From NCBI GenBank assembly GCA_046299435.1, contig JBKBIC010000299.1, positions 1-5,068 on the forward strand: 5,068 nucleotides of DNA. The letters run 5' to 3'. The DNA comes from M3007 sp046299435 (GTDB lineage: Bacteria; Bacteroidota; Bacteroidia; Chitinophagales; Saprospiraceae). This document shows, piece by piece, positions 1-5,068 of the stretch. The notes below the pieces were generated by a model. It saw only the letters and a program-made list of their open reading frames with translations, ran no database searches and was not told where the DNA came from. Each line of letters begins with the position of its first letter. Within the stretch, counting starts at the first letter, position 1. The position numbers and the translations under genes are program-made.

Positions 1-572
1 GGGCCGTGACCCTCTATTTTCTGGAAAATGGCGTGGATTGGAACGACCCAACCGCCGTCGAGGCCGCGCTCGCGCACATCGAAATCCACTTCGAGCGCGT
101 GGATGGGCAAAACCACACTTTCCTCAATGGCCGCGACGTGGAGCGCGACATCCGCGAGATGCGCGTCAGCGAGGCCGTCAGCCCGGTCTCGACCATCAGC
201 GCGGTGCGCCGGGCAATGGTGCGGCAGCAGCAAGCGATGGGCCGCCGCCGGGGTATCGTGATGGACGGGCGCGATATCGGCACGGTGGTTTTCCCGGACG
301 CGGAACTCAAAATTTTCCTCACCGCCGACCCCGATGTGCGTACCAGCCGCCGCCACCTCGAACTGGCCGCCAAAGGCATTGATGCCGAGTGGGACGACAT
401 CCGCCACAACCTCCTCGAACGCGACCGCATTGACTCGACCCGCGCCGACAGCCCGCTGACCCGCGCCGAGGATGCCGTCATCCTCGACAACACGTTGCTT
501 TCGGAAGAACAGCAACTGGAAAAAACCTTGCTGATGGCGCAGGCGAAAATTCGGGAGATGGAGGCCGGGTGA
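1..572 (+). CDS. cmk: Cytidylate kinase (CMP/dCMP kinase), 3' part; 5' end outside window
   Basis: Cytoplasmic enzyme that transfers phosphate from ATP to CMP or dCMP in pyrimidine nucleotide salvage and supply. About 189 codons are visible; the first two bases belong to a split codon and the frame continues from base 3. The first residues (AVTLYFLENG) correspond to the segment just after the family's GAMYRAVT motif, so roughly 35-40 N-terminal residues with the P-loop lie upstream. Visible family hallmarks, counted from the GTG at base 6, are NGRDVERDIR (41-50), SPVSTISAVRRAM (59-71), the MDGRDIGTVVFPDAELKIFL block (86-105), and the lid/CMP-binding region with RDRIDSTRADSPL (139-151) and AVILDNT (157-163). 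It ends in a normal TGA at 570-572 and appears intact to its end. It is convergent with the TOPRIM gene, whose stop starts 4 bases further on. The identification is secure; nothing can be said about its promoter or upstream neighbours. Confidence 0.96.
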   Translation, partial: AVTLYFLENGVDWNDPTAVEAALAHIEIHFERVDGQNHTFLNGRDVERDIREMRVSEAVSPVSTISAVRRAMVRQQQAMGRRRGIVMDGRDIGTVVFPDAELKIFLTADPDVRTSRRHLELAAKGIDAEWDDIRHNLLERDRIDSTRADSPLTRAEDAVILDNTLLSEEQQLEKTLLMAQAKIREMEAG

Positions 573-575
573 GGC

Positions 576-1247
576 TCATTTTTCCAACTCAAAAACAAGG
601 GCGAACCAATCGGCTAATTTGGAAGCCAACGGTGATTTGGCGTCAGCCCAGCCATTTTTCAGGGCGACTCCCATCGAGCGGCCCGGCTCTTTTTGCCACG
701 CGAGCCATGTGTGGGCTTCTGCTTTTGAGCGGTCAGAATCCGGGAAAAGATTCTGTTTGCGGTCAATCAAATCTTGAACTGCTGGGCTGACGGCCTCCAA
801 TGTCCCGTCGCCAGCCGGGATAAGTTGCAGGAAAAAATCCTCGATTTCGCCGGGGTTTTGGTTGTCGGGCATGAGCCAGATGCCCACTTTGGGCAGGTCT
901 GGATTGGTGTCCGCGTGGACTGTCCCGCTGAGGTCAGGGCTGGTCGGCAGCTCGGAGTAGCCGACGTTTTTCAATTTGTCGCAAACGGATTGCCATGTGG
1001 CGGCCACGTCGGAATCGGCATCCACGACGATTGCAAACGCCTGTAAATCAGCGGTTTTGGCGACTTCATCCACATAGCCAAGCACTTCAGTTTTGCCCAA
1101 TGGCTGGCCGCTGCGGTTTTTGATGACAAACTTTTGCTCAAACTCTTTCTGGTTCAAAAAACCAGCGGGCCGTTTCAAGCCGTGCTGCCCACAAACTTGC
1201 AGGATGAGGTGAAAATCGTTGCCTTCGGTCAGGAGGTGCTGTTTCAT
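576..1247 (-). CDS. TOPRIM-like DUF3226 family protein, partner of the upstream ATPase
   Basis: A 223-residue protein resembling DUF3226, a family with a TOPRIM-type fold; its biochemical activity is not established to my knowledge. Visible landmarks are TEGNDFHLI at residues 7-15 (E8 as the likely TOPRIM motif-I glutamate), AIVVDADSD at 72-80 (D76/D78/D80 as the metal-binding acidic triad), VGIWLMPDNQNPGEIEDFF at 121-139 (the family's G-W-x-x-P-D-N and G-x-x-E-D region), and a C-terminal block with KAEAHTWLAWQKEPG at 175-189. There is no signal peptide or membrane segment, so it should be cytoplasmic. The ATG overlaps the ATPase stop as ATGA (1244-1247), which fixes the start and suggests translational coupling; no Shine-Dalgarno is visible. 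It ends 3 bp short of the cmk stop. The paired ABC-type ATPase makes a nuclease effector under ATPase control the likeliest role, by analogy with OLD, Gabija and PARIS TOPRIM domains. Family call is fairly sure; nuclease activity and defence role are inference. Confidence 0.8.
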   Translation of the reverse strand: MKQHLLTEGNDFHLILQVCGQHGLKRPAGFLNQKEFEQKFVIKNRSGQPLGKTEVLGYVDEVAKTADLQAFAIVVDADSDVAATWQSVCDKLKNVGYSELPTSPDLSGTVHADTNPDLPKVGIWLMPDNQNPGEIEDFFLQLIPAGDGTLEAVSPAVQDLIDRKQNLFPDSDRSKAEAHTWLAWQKEPGRSMGVALKNGWADAKSPLASKLADWFALVFELEK

Positions 1248-2197
1248 CGGGTTTCGAGGCTAAGGTCAAAGGCATTTTCGAGTTGCTCCATGTCGTAATC
1301 AACGGCGATGATTTGGTCGTCTTTTTTGCTGCGCTGGAGCCGGAGGTATTTGCCCATGCCGCTGTGTTCGGGTTTGTTGGCAATGGCCGAAAAAGCCCGG
1401 ACGCAGTCCGAACTGTGCGTCGTGGCGAACACCTGCACATTCAGGTCGCGGGCTTTTTGGAACACAATTTCCCAGAGGAGCGGCTGCACGGAATGGTGCA
1501 AGCCGAGGTCAATTTCGTCCACCAGCAAGAGGCCGTTTTCCGCGCTGACCAAGCCGAGCGCGATGGCAAGCAAGCGGTTCATGCCCTCGCCAAAATTTTT
1601 GAGCGGCAGTGGCACGGAGCTATTTTTGAGCCGCACTTTGGCCGAGCCGTCGCTGTCGTGGACGCTCACGCGCACGATGTCGGGTTCGATGATGCGGAGG
1701 ATTTCAGCCACTTTGTCCTCTTTGTCGGTCAGTTCAATGCTTTTCCAGAGGCGGGCATTGGGCAGTTCGAAACTCGCGGGGATGAACGCGGATGAATCAT
1801 CCAATGGCGGCGGCACAGGCAAGCCTGTGTGATGGGATATGTCCACATCAAAAATGCCATTGTGAGTTTTGACACTTAAGTATGGATGACTATTCAAATA
1901 TTCGAGGTAAAATATTTCATTGACATTGGCTGATCGGTCGTATCGTCTCTTGTGAAAAAACTTTTGGACAGACTGCTGCACATCATTCGTCAAATCACCA
2001 CGCGAAAACAAAATGTACTGCAAGCAGGATTTGACGACGTGGAACTGTGCATCTCGACAGCCGTACAGCCGCAACGCCTCCAACAGCGTGCTTTTGCCGC
2101 AGTTGTTCTTGCCCGCAACCAAGTTCACCTGCCCGACTTTGGGAATGTCGAGCACATCGAACAAGCGGTAGTTTTCAATATGAATTTTGTCAATCAT
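1244..2197 (-). CDS. OLD/AAA_15-type ABC ATPase, partner of the TOPRIM protein
   Basis: A 317-residue soluble ATPase of the SMC/RecF/OLD type. The N-terminus MIDKIHIENYRLF is the usual first strand of this family and fixes the ATG at 2197. The Walker A motif is GKNNCGKST (29-37). A 150-residue middle section is unlike a standard core. The ABC signature-like segment is NFGEGMNRLL (201-210), Walker B with catalytic glutamate is LLLVDEID (223-230, D227/E228), followed by a D-loop-like LGLHH, and the switch histidine lies in ATTHSSD (H261). All ATPase motifs are present, so it looks functional. It lacks a fused TOPRIM domain; that activity appears to be supplied by the overlapping downstream gene. 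It starts 29 bp after accC with no obvious ribosome binding site or promoter, so co-transcription with accC is possible. Bases 1861-1920 (residues about 93-112) are strikingly AT-rich. Members of this group act as sensors or gatekeepers in phage defence (OLD, GajA, AriA, AbiL-type); that role here is inferred. Confidence 0.88.
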   Translation of the reverse strand: MIDKIHIENYRLFDVLDIPKVGQVNLVAGKNNCGKSTLLEALRLYGCRDAQFHVVKSCLQYILFSRGDLTNDVQQSVQKFFHKRRYDRSANVNEIFYLEYLNSHPYLSVKTHNGIFDVDISHHTGLPVPPPLDDSSAFIPASFELPNARLWKSIELTDKEDKVAEILRIIEPDIVRVSVHDSDGSAKVRLKNSSVPLPLKNFGEGMNRLLAIALGLVSAENGLLLVDEIDLGLHHSVQPLLWEIVFQKARDLNVQVFATTHSSDCVRAFSAIANKPEHSGMGKYLRLQRSKKDDQIIAVDYDMEQLENAFDLSLETR

Positions 2198-2211
2198 GGC
2201 TCAAAATTGCT

Positions 2212-2226
2212 GTTTTTGGGAAAAAC
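2212..2226. repeat. Short palindrome between accC and the ATPase gene
   Basis: GTTTTT-GGG-AAAAAC is a perfect 6-bp inverted repeat with a 3-base centre, beginning directly after the accC stop codon and ending 14 bases before the ATPase ATG. It is too AT-rich to be a strong terminator. It could be an operator for the two-gene cassette, a weak 3' hairpin of accC, or chance. Confidence 0.4.
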
Positions 2227-3699
2227 TCACGCCACCCGCGCCCGCCAAGCCGCCGAGTGCTCATCCGGCGCGGAAAGTTGTTTTTTATGTTCGAGGTGCA
2301 GCCGCAAGGCCAGCAAAGCGGCGGTTTCGGCAGTTTTTTCGGCATTTTCGCGGAGGATGTCCGGCGAGAAATAATGCTTGACGAAGTGTGTATCGAAGTC
2401 CGCGTCCAAGAATTTCGGATGGTCCATCACGAAGCGGCAGAACGGCAATGTGGTCGCCGCGCCCTCGATTTCGTATTGGTCAATGGCCTCGCGCATCCGT
2501 TGGATAGCCTCGGTGCGGTTCGCGCCGTAGGTGATGAGTTTGGCGAGCATCGGGTCGTAAAAAATCGGGATGTCCATGCCCTCCTCGAAACCGTCGTCCA
2601 CGCGGATGCCTGGCCCGGCGGGTTTTCGGTAGCGGGTCAGTTTGCCGACCGACGGCAGGAAATTGTTGAGCGGGTCTTCGGCATAGACCCGGATTTCCAT
2701 GGCGTGACCCGTGATTTTCAGGTCGTCCTGCGTGAACGGCAGCCGCTCGCCACGCGCCACGCGGATTTGCAATTCCACCAAATCCAGCCCGGTAATCATT
2801 TCCGTCACCGGGTGCTCGACTTGCAGGCGGGTGTTCATTTCGAGAAAGTAGAAATCGCGGTTTTCGTCCACCAAAAACTCCACCGTGCCCGCGCCCACAT
2901 AATCGCAGGCTTGTGCCACGCGCACGGCCGCCTCGCCCATCGCCCGGCGCAATTCGGGAGTCAAAATCGCGCTCGGTGCTTCCTCCACCACTTTTTGGTG
3001 GCGGCGTTGGATACTGCATTCACGCTCAAAGAGATACGTCGTGTTGCCGTGCGTATCGGCCATGACCTGCACCTCGATGTGGCGCGGCGAACCGACGTAT
3101 TTTTCGATAAAAACCGACCCGTCGCCGAAGGCCGACATGGCCTCCGAAATGGCGCGTTCCATCTGTTCCTGCGTGTCCTCCTCGCGCTCGACAATGCGCA
3201 TGCCCTTGCCGCCGCCGCCCGCCGAGGCTTTTATCAAAATGGGATAGCCAACGCGCCGCCCGATTTCCTTCGCCATTTCCACATCGGTGATGGCCTCTTC
3301 GATGCCCGGCACCATCGGCACGCCGAAGCGTTTGGCGGCTTCTTTGGCGGCCAGTTTGCTGCCCATCATCTCGATGCTGTGCGGGCGCGGGCCGATGAAA
3401 GTGATGCCTGCTTCGGCCACTTTTTGGGCAAACTGGGCATTTTCGCTCAAAAAACCGTAACCGGGATGGATGCCGTCCGCGCCCGTTTGCTGCGCGACTT
3501 CGATGATTTTTGTCCAGCGCAAATACGATTGCGCCGACGGGGCCGGGCCAATGCACACGGCTTCATCCGCAAACCGAACGTGCGGCGATTGGCGGTCGGC
3601 TTCCGAAAAAACGGCGACGGTTTTGATGCCCATCCGGCGGGCGGTGCGCATGACGCGAAGGGCGATTTCGCCCCGGTTGGCAACGAGAATTTTTTGCAT
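2227..3699 (-). CDS. accC: Biotin carboxylase subunit of an acyl-CoA carboxylase
   Basis: ATP-dependent carboxylation of the biotin on a carrier protein, the first half-reaction of acetyl-CoA carboxylase in fatty-acid synthesis; close paralogues serve propionyl- or methylcrotonyl-CoA carboxylase. The protein is 490 residues from the ATG at 3699 (MQKILVANRGEIALRVMR, the classic N-terminus). Biotin_carb_N covers about 1-110, ATP-grasp about 115-322 and Biotin_carb_C about 335-442. Visible motifs are HPGYGFLSEN (78-87), the glycine loop ASAGGGGKGMR (158-168), CSIQRRHQKVVEEAPS (228-243) and the active-site block EMNTRLQVEHPVTE (287-300). It is about 40 residues longer than E. coli AccC at the C-terminus, a tail ending LLALRLHLEHKK and onward, usual for Bacteroidota versions as I recall them. 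A GTG at 3720 would add 7 residues (LIFNRI-like) with no family match and was not used. No carrier (BCCP) or carboxyltransferase gene is in the window, so the substrate cannot be decided. It follows the aminotransferase by 76 bp. Confidence 0.95.
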   Translation of the reverse strand: MQKILVANRGEIALRVMRTARRMGIKTVAVFSEADRQSPHVRFADEAVCIGPAPSAQSYLRWTKIIEVAQQTGADGIHPGYGFLSENAQFAQKVAEAGITFIGPRPHSIEMMGSKLAAKEAAKRFGVPMVPGIEEAITDVEMAKEIGRRVGYPILIKASAGGGGKGMRIVEREEDTQEQMERAISEAMSAFGDGSVFIEKYVGSPRHIEVQVMADTHGNTTYLFERECSIQRRHQKVVEEAPSAILTPELRRAMGEAAVRVAQACDYVGAGTVEFLVDENRDFYFLEMNTRLQVEHPVTEMITGLDLVELQIRVARGERLPFTQDDLKITGHAMEIRVYAEDPLNNFLPSVGKLTRYRKPAGPGIRVDDGFEEGMDIPIFYDPMLAKLITYGANRTEAIQRMREAIDQYEIEGAATTLPFCRFVMDHPKFLDADFDTHFVKHYFSPDILRENAEKTAETAALLALRLHLEHKKQLSAPDEHSAAWRARVA

Positions 3700-3715
3700 G
3701 ATGCGGTTGAAAATC

Positions 3716-3774
3716 AACACAGCGGCGCGGAGGGTTCGGGCTGAAATGCTCTGTACCCTCCGCGTGTCTGTGTT
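3716..3774 (-). repeat. Inverted repeat in the aminotransferase-accC spacer
   Basis: AACACAG (3716-3722) and CGCGGAGGG (3726-3734) pair with CCCTCCGCG (3756-3764) and CTGTGTT (3768-3774), giving 16 base pairs interrupted by a symmetrical 3x3 internal loop around a 21-base loop. It fills nearly the whole 76-bp spacer and would lie in the leader just ahead of accC. No T-run follows the stem on the minus strand (CTGTGTTGATTTTC), so it is not a convincing terminator; it may be a processing or stabilising hairpin, an attenuator, or a decayed dispersed palindrome. Confidence 0.7.
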
Positions 3775-3775
3775 T

Positions 3776-4585
3776 TCAAATTGTCAGTTTTTCAAACAAA
3801 TCCCGCGCCCGCGTGCTCGGCAATTTTCGGCCTTGAAACTCGCCGACGGGCACGATGCCACGCACGGCGTTGGTCAAAAAAATCTCCTCGGCGCGGGCAA
3901 GTGCGGCGAAGGTAACAGGTTGCTCGGCAACGGCCAACCCGGTTTTTACGGCCAGTTCGAGCACAGCAGCCCGCATGGTGCCAGCCACGCAACCTTCTGA
4001 TAATGCGGGCGTTACGAGCCGTTTTTTGTCAAACATGAACACGTTGGCGATGGTCGTTTCGCAGATGCGCCCGTGCTGGTTCGGGATGAGCACGTCGTCA
4101 AAACCTCCGGCGCGGGCTTCGCGGGCGGCGGCGACGTAGCGGGCAGCATTCAGGGTTTTGAAATTGGAAAAAGCGTCGCAGGGCAGCACGACCGTTTGGG
4201 CGATGCCCAATTTTAGGCCGGTTTCCGGCCATGAAAAGGTGGGTTCGGCGAGCGGCTCGGCGGCGATGAGGAAGTGCGGCGCGTTGTTTTCAGGCAAAAA
4301 ACGCCCGCCTGCCGTGCGCCAAATCGTGAGCCGGACGCGGGCGTTCGGGGGCGAGATTTTCAAGATTTCGATGCGGAAAAAATCCGGCGACCACGCGGCG
4401 GGCTGGGCGTAACCGAGCGCGTCCATGCCCGCGAACAAGCGTTCCAAATGCCGCTCCAAAAACGGTAGCCGCACGCCGAAAACGCGCATGGTTTCAAAAA
4501 GCGCGTCGGAGTAAAAAAGGCCCCGGCTGGCGCGTTCGAGGTCGGCGGGCAAATTTGAGAGAACGGTGCCGTTGAGGTTGAGCAT
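3776..4585 (-). CDS. Class IV PLP-dependent aminotransferase, PabC-like (4-amino-4-deoxychorismate lyase or amino-acid aminotransferase)
   Basis: A 269-residue fold-type IV PLP enzyme. The family includes aminodeoxychorismate lyase (PabC, folate synthesis), branched-chain aminotransferase and D-amino-acid aminotransferase. Seen are RGLFYSDALFETMRVF (21-36), the phosphate-contacting arginine region LERHLERLF (43-51), the PLP-lysine segment SNFKTLNAARYV (140-151, K143), CETTIANVF (175-183, cofactor-ring glutamate E176), GCVAGTMRAAVLE (198-210) and AEEIFLTNAVRGIVPV (232-247). Length fits PabC (about 270) better than branched-chain aminotransferases (about 300 or more), but no residue I can see settles the substrate. 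The ATG at 4585 (MLNLNGTVL) matches family N-termini; the frame is open 55 codons further upstream but that part translates the palindrome and terminator. The start is preceded by an A-rich stretch (CAAACAAA), with GGAG 11 bases upstream lying at the edge of the repeat arm. It probably heads the transcript into accC. Confidence 0.9.
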   Translation of the reverse strand: MLNLNGTVLSNLPADLERASRGLFYSDALFETMRVFGVRLPFLERHLERLFAGMDALGYAQPAAWSPDFFRIEILKISPPNARVRLTIWRTAGGRFLPENNAPHFLIAAEPLAEPTFSWPETGLKLGIAQTVVLPCDAFSNFKTLNAARYVAAAREARAGGFDDVLIPNQHGRICETTIANVFMFDKKRLVTPALSEGCVAGTMRAAVLELAVKTGLAVAEQPVTFAALARAEEIFLTNAVRGIVPVGEFQGRKLPSTRARDLFEKLTI

Positions 4586-4595
4586 TTTGTTTGAT

Positions 4596-4676
4596 TCTCC
4601 CGGCTTCCCCCCCGGCCCCCTGAAGGGGGAGTGTGATTTTACTCCCCCTTCAGGGGGCCGGGGGGAAGCCGGGGGA
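4596..4676. repeat. Large GC-rich inverted repeat (REP-like intergenic palindrome)
   Basis: Two arms of about 36 bases flank an 8-base loop (GTGATTTT, 4633-4640). The inner 19 bases match perfectly (4614-4632 with 4641-4659). One extra C follows in a run of seven C (4607-4613) against six G (4660-4665), then GGCTT/AAGCC, CCC/GGG and a few more pairs out to 4596/4676. Each arm is itself partly self-complementary (CCCCC-TGAA-GGGGG and its mirror), so a long hairpin, a cruciform or two small hairpins are possible. No U-tract follows on either strand, so it is not a standard terminator. It fills most of the 5' region of the aminotransferase gene. The form is that of dispersed intergenic palindromes seen in bacterial genomes; copy number cannot be judged here. 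Confidence 0.9.
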
Positions 4677-4710
4677 CAAAGAAAAAGGTTTGAGCGCGGG
4701 TGCGCCCAAA
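4677..4710 (-). promoter_or_regulatory. Possible Bacteroidota-type promoter for the aminotransferase-accC genes
   Basis: On the minus strand TTTG (4710-4707), 22 bases, then TTTCTTTG (4684-4677) resembles the Bacteroidota consensus TTTG ... TAnnTTTG with one mismatch in the -7 element (TT for TA). It sits within and just after the terminator stem, about 90 bases ahead of the aminotransferase start; transcription would begin at the edge of the inverted repeat. The match is short and one element is part of the terminator stem, so chance is a serious alternative. Confidence 0.2.
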
Positions 4711-4718
4711 CCTTTTTT
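4682..4718 (-). terminator. Intrinsic terminator of the T9SS cargo gene, bidirectional in form
   Basis: An 11-bp perfect stem, AAAAAGGTTTG (4682-4692) with CAAACCTTTTT (4707-4717), continues after one mismatch into GCGC/GCGC (4694-4697 with 4702-4705) closed by a GGGT tetraloop. Read on the minus strand it ends in a run of five T, and on the plus strand six T, so it could act both ways. It lies 55 bases after the T9SS gene stop and before the aminotransferase gene, so its natural job is to end the cargo transcript. Confidence 0.85.
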
Positions 4719-4772
4719 GGAAAGACGAGGTGAGACAAATCATTCCTCAATCCTCGTCCCTCATCCCTGAAA

Positions 4773-5068
4773 TCAGTGGCAGACAGCGACTTTTTTCACG
4801 GCTGTGCCTTCTTCGGTGCTGATCCACATCATGTACACACCGGAGGGCAGGTTGGCGGTGTCGAACGTGAAGGTCTCGTTCTGGATGTTGCGGCGGGTTT
4901 CGAGGCTGACCACGCGGCCAGTCCAGTCGAGCATACGCACGGCGACGGATTTGTTGATGCCGTCCAGTTCGAGTTTCAGGTTCACCAAGTCGTTGGCCGG
5001 GTTCGGCATGATGGCGACTTTTTTCGCGTCGAGGGCGACGGTTTTCGCGCTGAGCGGGTCGTAGCCTT
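4773..5068 (-). CDS. C-terminal end of a secreted protein with a type IX secretion sorting domain; 5' part outside window
   Basis: Ninety-seven C-terminal residues are visible (frame enters at 5066), ending at TGA 4773-4775. They form a typical Por secretion system C-terminal sorting domain (type A): VAIMPNPANDLVNLKLEL, with the hallmark PNPA near its start, then VRMLDWTGRVVSLE (the v-x-d-x-x-G-r-x-V block), FDTANLPSGVYMMWI (the L-P-S-G-V-Y block) and a last strand GTAVKKVAV. This domain directs export through the T9SS of Bacteroidota and is then cleaved, leaving the cargo on the surface or released. The function of the cargo lies in the missing upstream part and cannot be guessed. The last two residues, Cys-His, extend slightly past the usual final strand. 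The gene is closed by the hairpin terminator at 4682-4718, so it is transcriptionally separate from the aminotransferase-accC genes. Confidence 0.9.
   Translation of the reverse strand, partial: GYDPLSAKTVALDAKKVAIMPNPANDLVNLKLELDGINKSVAVRMLDWTGRVVSLETRRNIQNETFTFDTANLPSGVYMMWISTEEGTAVKKVAVCH

Noticed and set aside
14..598. A 194-codon open frame on the minus strand opposite cmk
   Set aside because: Serine/arginine-rich low-complexity translation of the strand opposite a well-conserved kinase; it has no motif and overlaps cmk entirely.
1283..1832. Two plus-strand open frames of about 170 codons opposite the ATPase
   Set aside because: Both are antisense to the Walker B, signature and middle region of the ATPase; neither shows a family motif.
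2201..2208. CAATTTTG on the minus strand as a -7 promoter element for the ATPase
   Set aside because: One mismatch to TAnnTTTG, but there is no TTTG at suitable distance upstream, and it lies about 3 bases from the ATG, so transcription would start inside the gene.
3700..3720. GTG start for accC, 7 codons upstream
   Set aside because: The ATG at 3699 gives the canonical MQKILVANRGEIA start, and the GTG lies inside the hairpin arm of the spacer.
2047..3744. A 565-codon open frame on the plus strand opposite accC
   Set aside because: It mirrors a secure biotin carboxylase gene. The product is rich in H, A, R, F and D without any recognisable domain, as expected from antisense of GC-rich codons, and it crosses two gene boundaries.
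4596..4676. The large palindrome as an intrinsic terminator
   Set aside because: Neither strand carries a T-run after the stem (flanks are ACAAAG and TTGATT-like), and a proper terminator lies immediately to its right.
4586..4750. A 55-residue N-terminal extension of the aminotransferase
   Set aside because: It would translate the terminator stem and the palindrome into proline/glycine-rich sequence with no family counterpart; the ATG at 4585 gives the normal N-terminus.

Overview
The window looks like a chromosomal segment of a GC-rich member of the Bacteroidota. The main support is at the right edge: a reading frame ending in a type IX secretion (Por) C-terminal sorting domain, a machinery restricted to that phylum and close relatives. 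The absence of clear Shine-Dalgarno sequences ahead of the minus-strand starts fits this. Class is not decidable from the sequence; a high-GC Saprospiria-like lineage is only a guess.

Layout, left to right. Positions 1-572 (+) are the 3' part of cmk (cytidylate kinase). Everything else is on the minus strand and is best read from the right. At 5068-4773 is the C-terminal end of a secreted T9SS cargo protein, closed by a strong hairpin terminator (4682-4718). Next is a large GC-rich inverted repeat (4596-4676), then a class IV PLP aminotransferase, PabC-like (4585-3776). A 59-bp hairpin-forming spacer (3716-3774) precedes accC, a biotin carboxylase subunit (3699-2227). After a 29-bp gap comes a two-gene cassette: a 317-residue OLD/AAA_15-type ABC ATPase (2197-1244), overlapping by 4 bp (ATGA) a 223-residue TOPRIM-like DUF3226 protein (1247-576). 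The cassette runs tail-to-tail into cmk with only 3 bp between the stop codons.

The cmk, accC and aminotransferase genes are housekeeping metabolism (CMP/dCMP phosphorylation, acyl-CoA carboxylation, and folate or amino-acid metabolism). The ATPase/TOPRIM pair does not belong to these pathways. Its architecture, a SMC/ABC-like ATPase translationally coupled to a separate TOPRIM protein with EG and DxDxD acidic motifs, parallels the split OLD-family defence systems (for example PARIS AriA/AriB, or ATPase + RloB pairs). It is therefore the best candidate in this window for a little-described anti-phage system. An AT-rich stretch inside the ATPase (17 G/C in the 60 bases 1861-1920) against a roughly 60% GC surrounding is compatible with acquisition by transfer. 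The defence role is inference from architecture; no phage phenotype can be read from the sequence.
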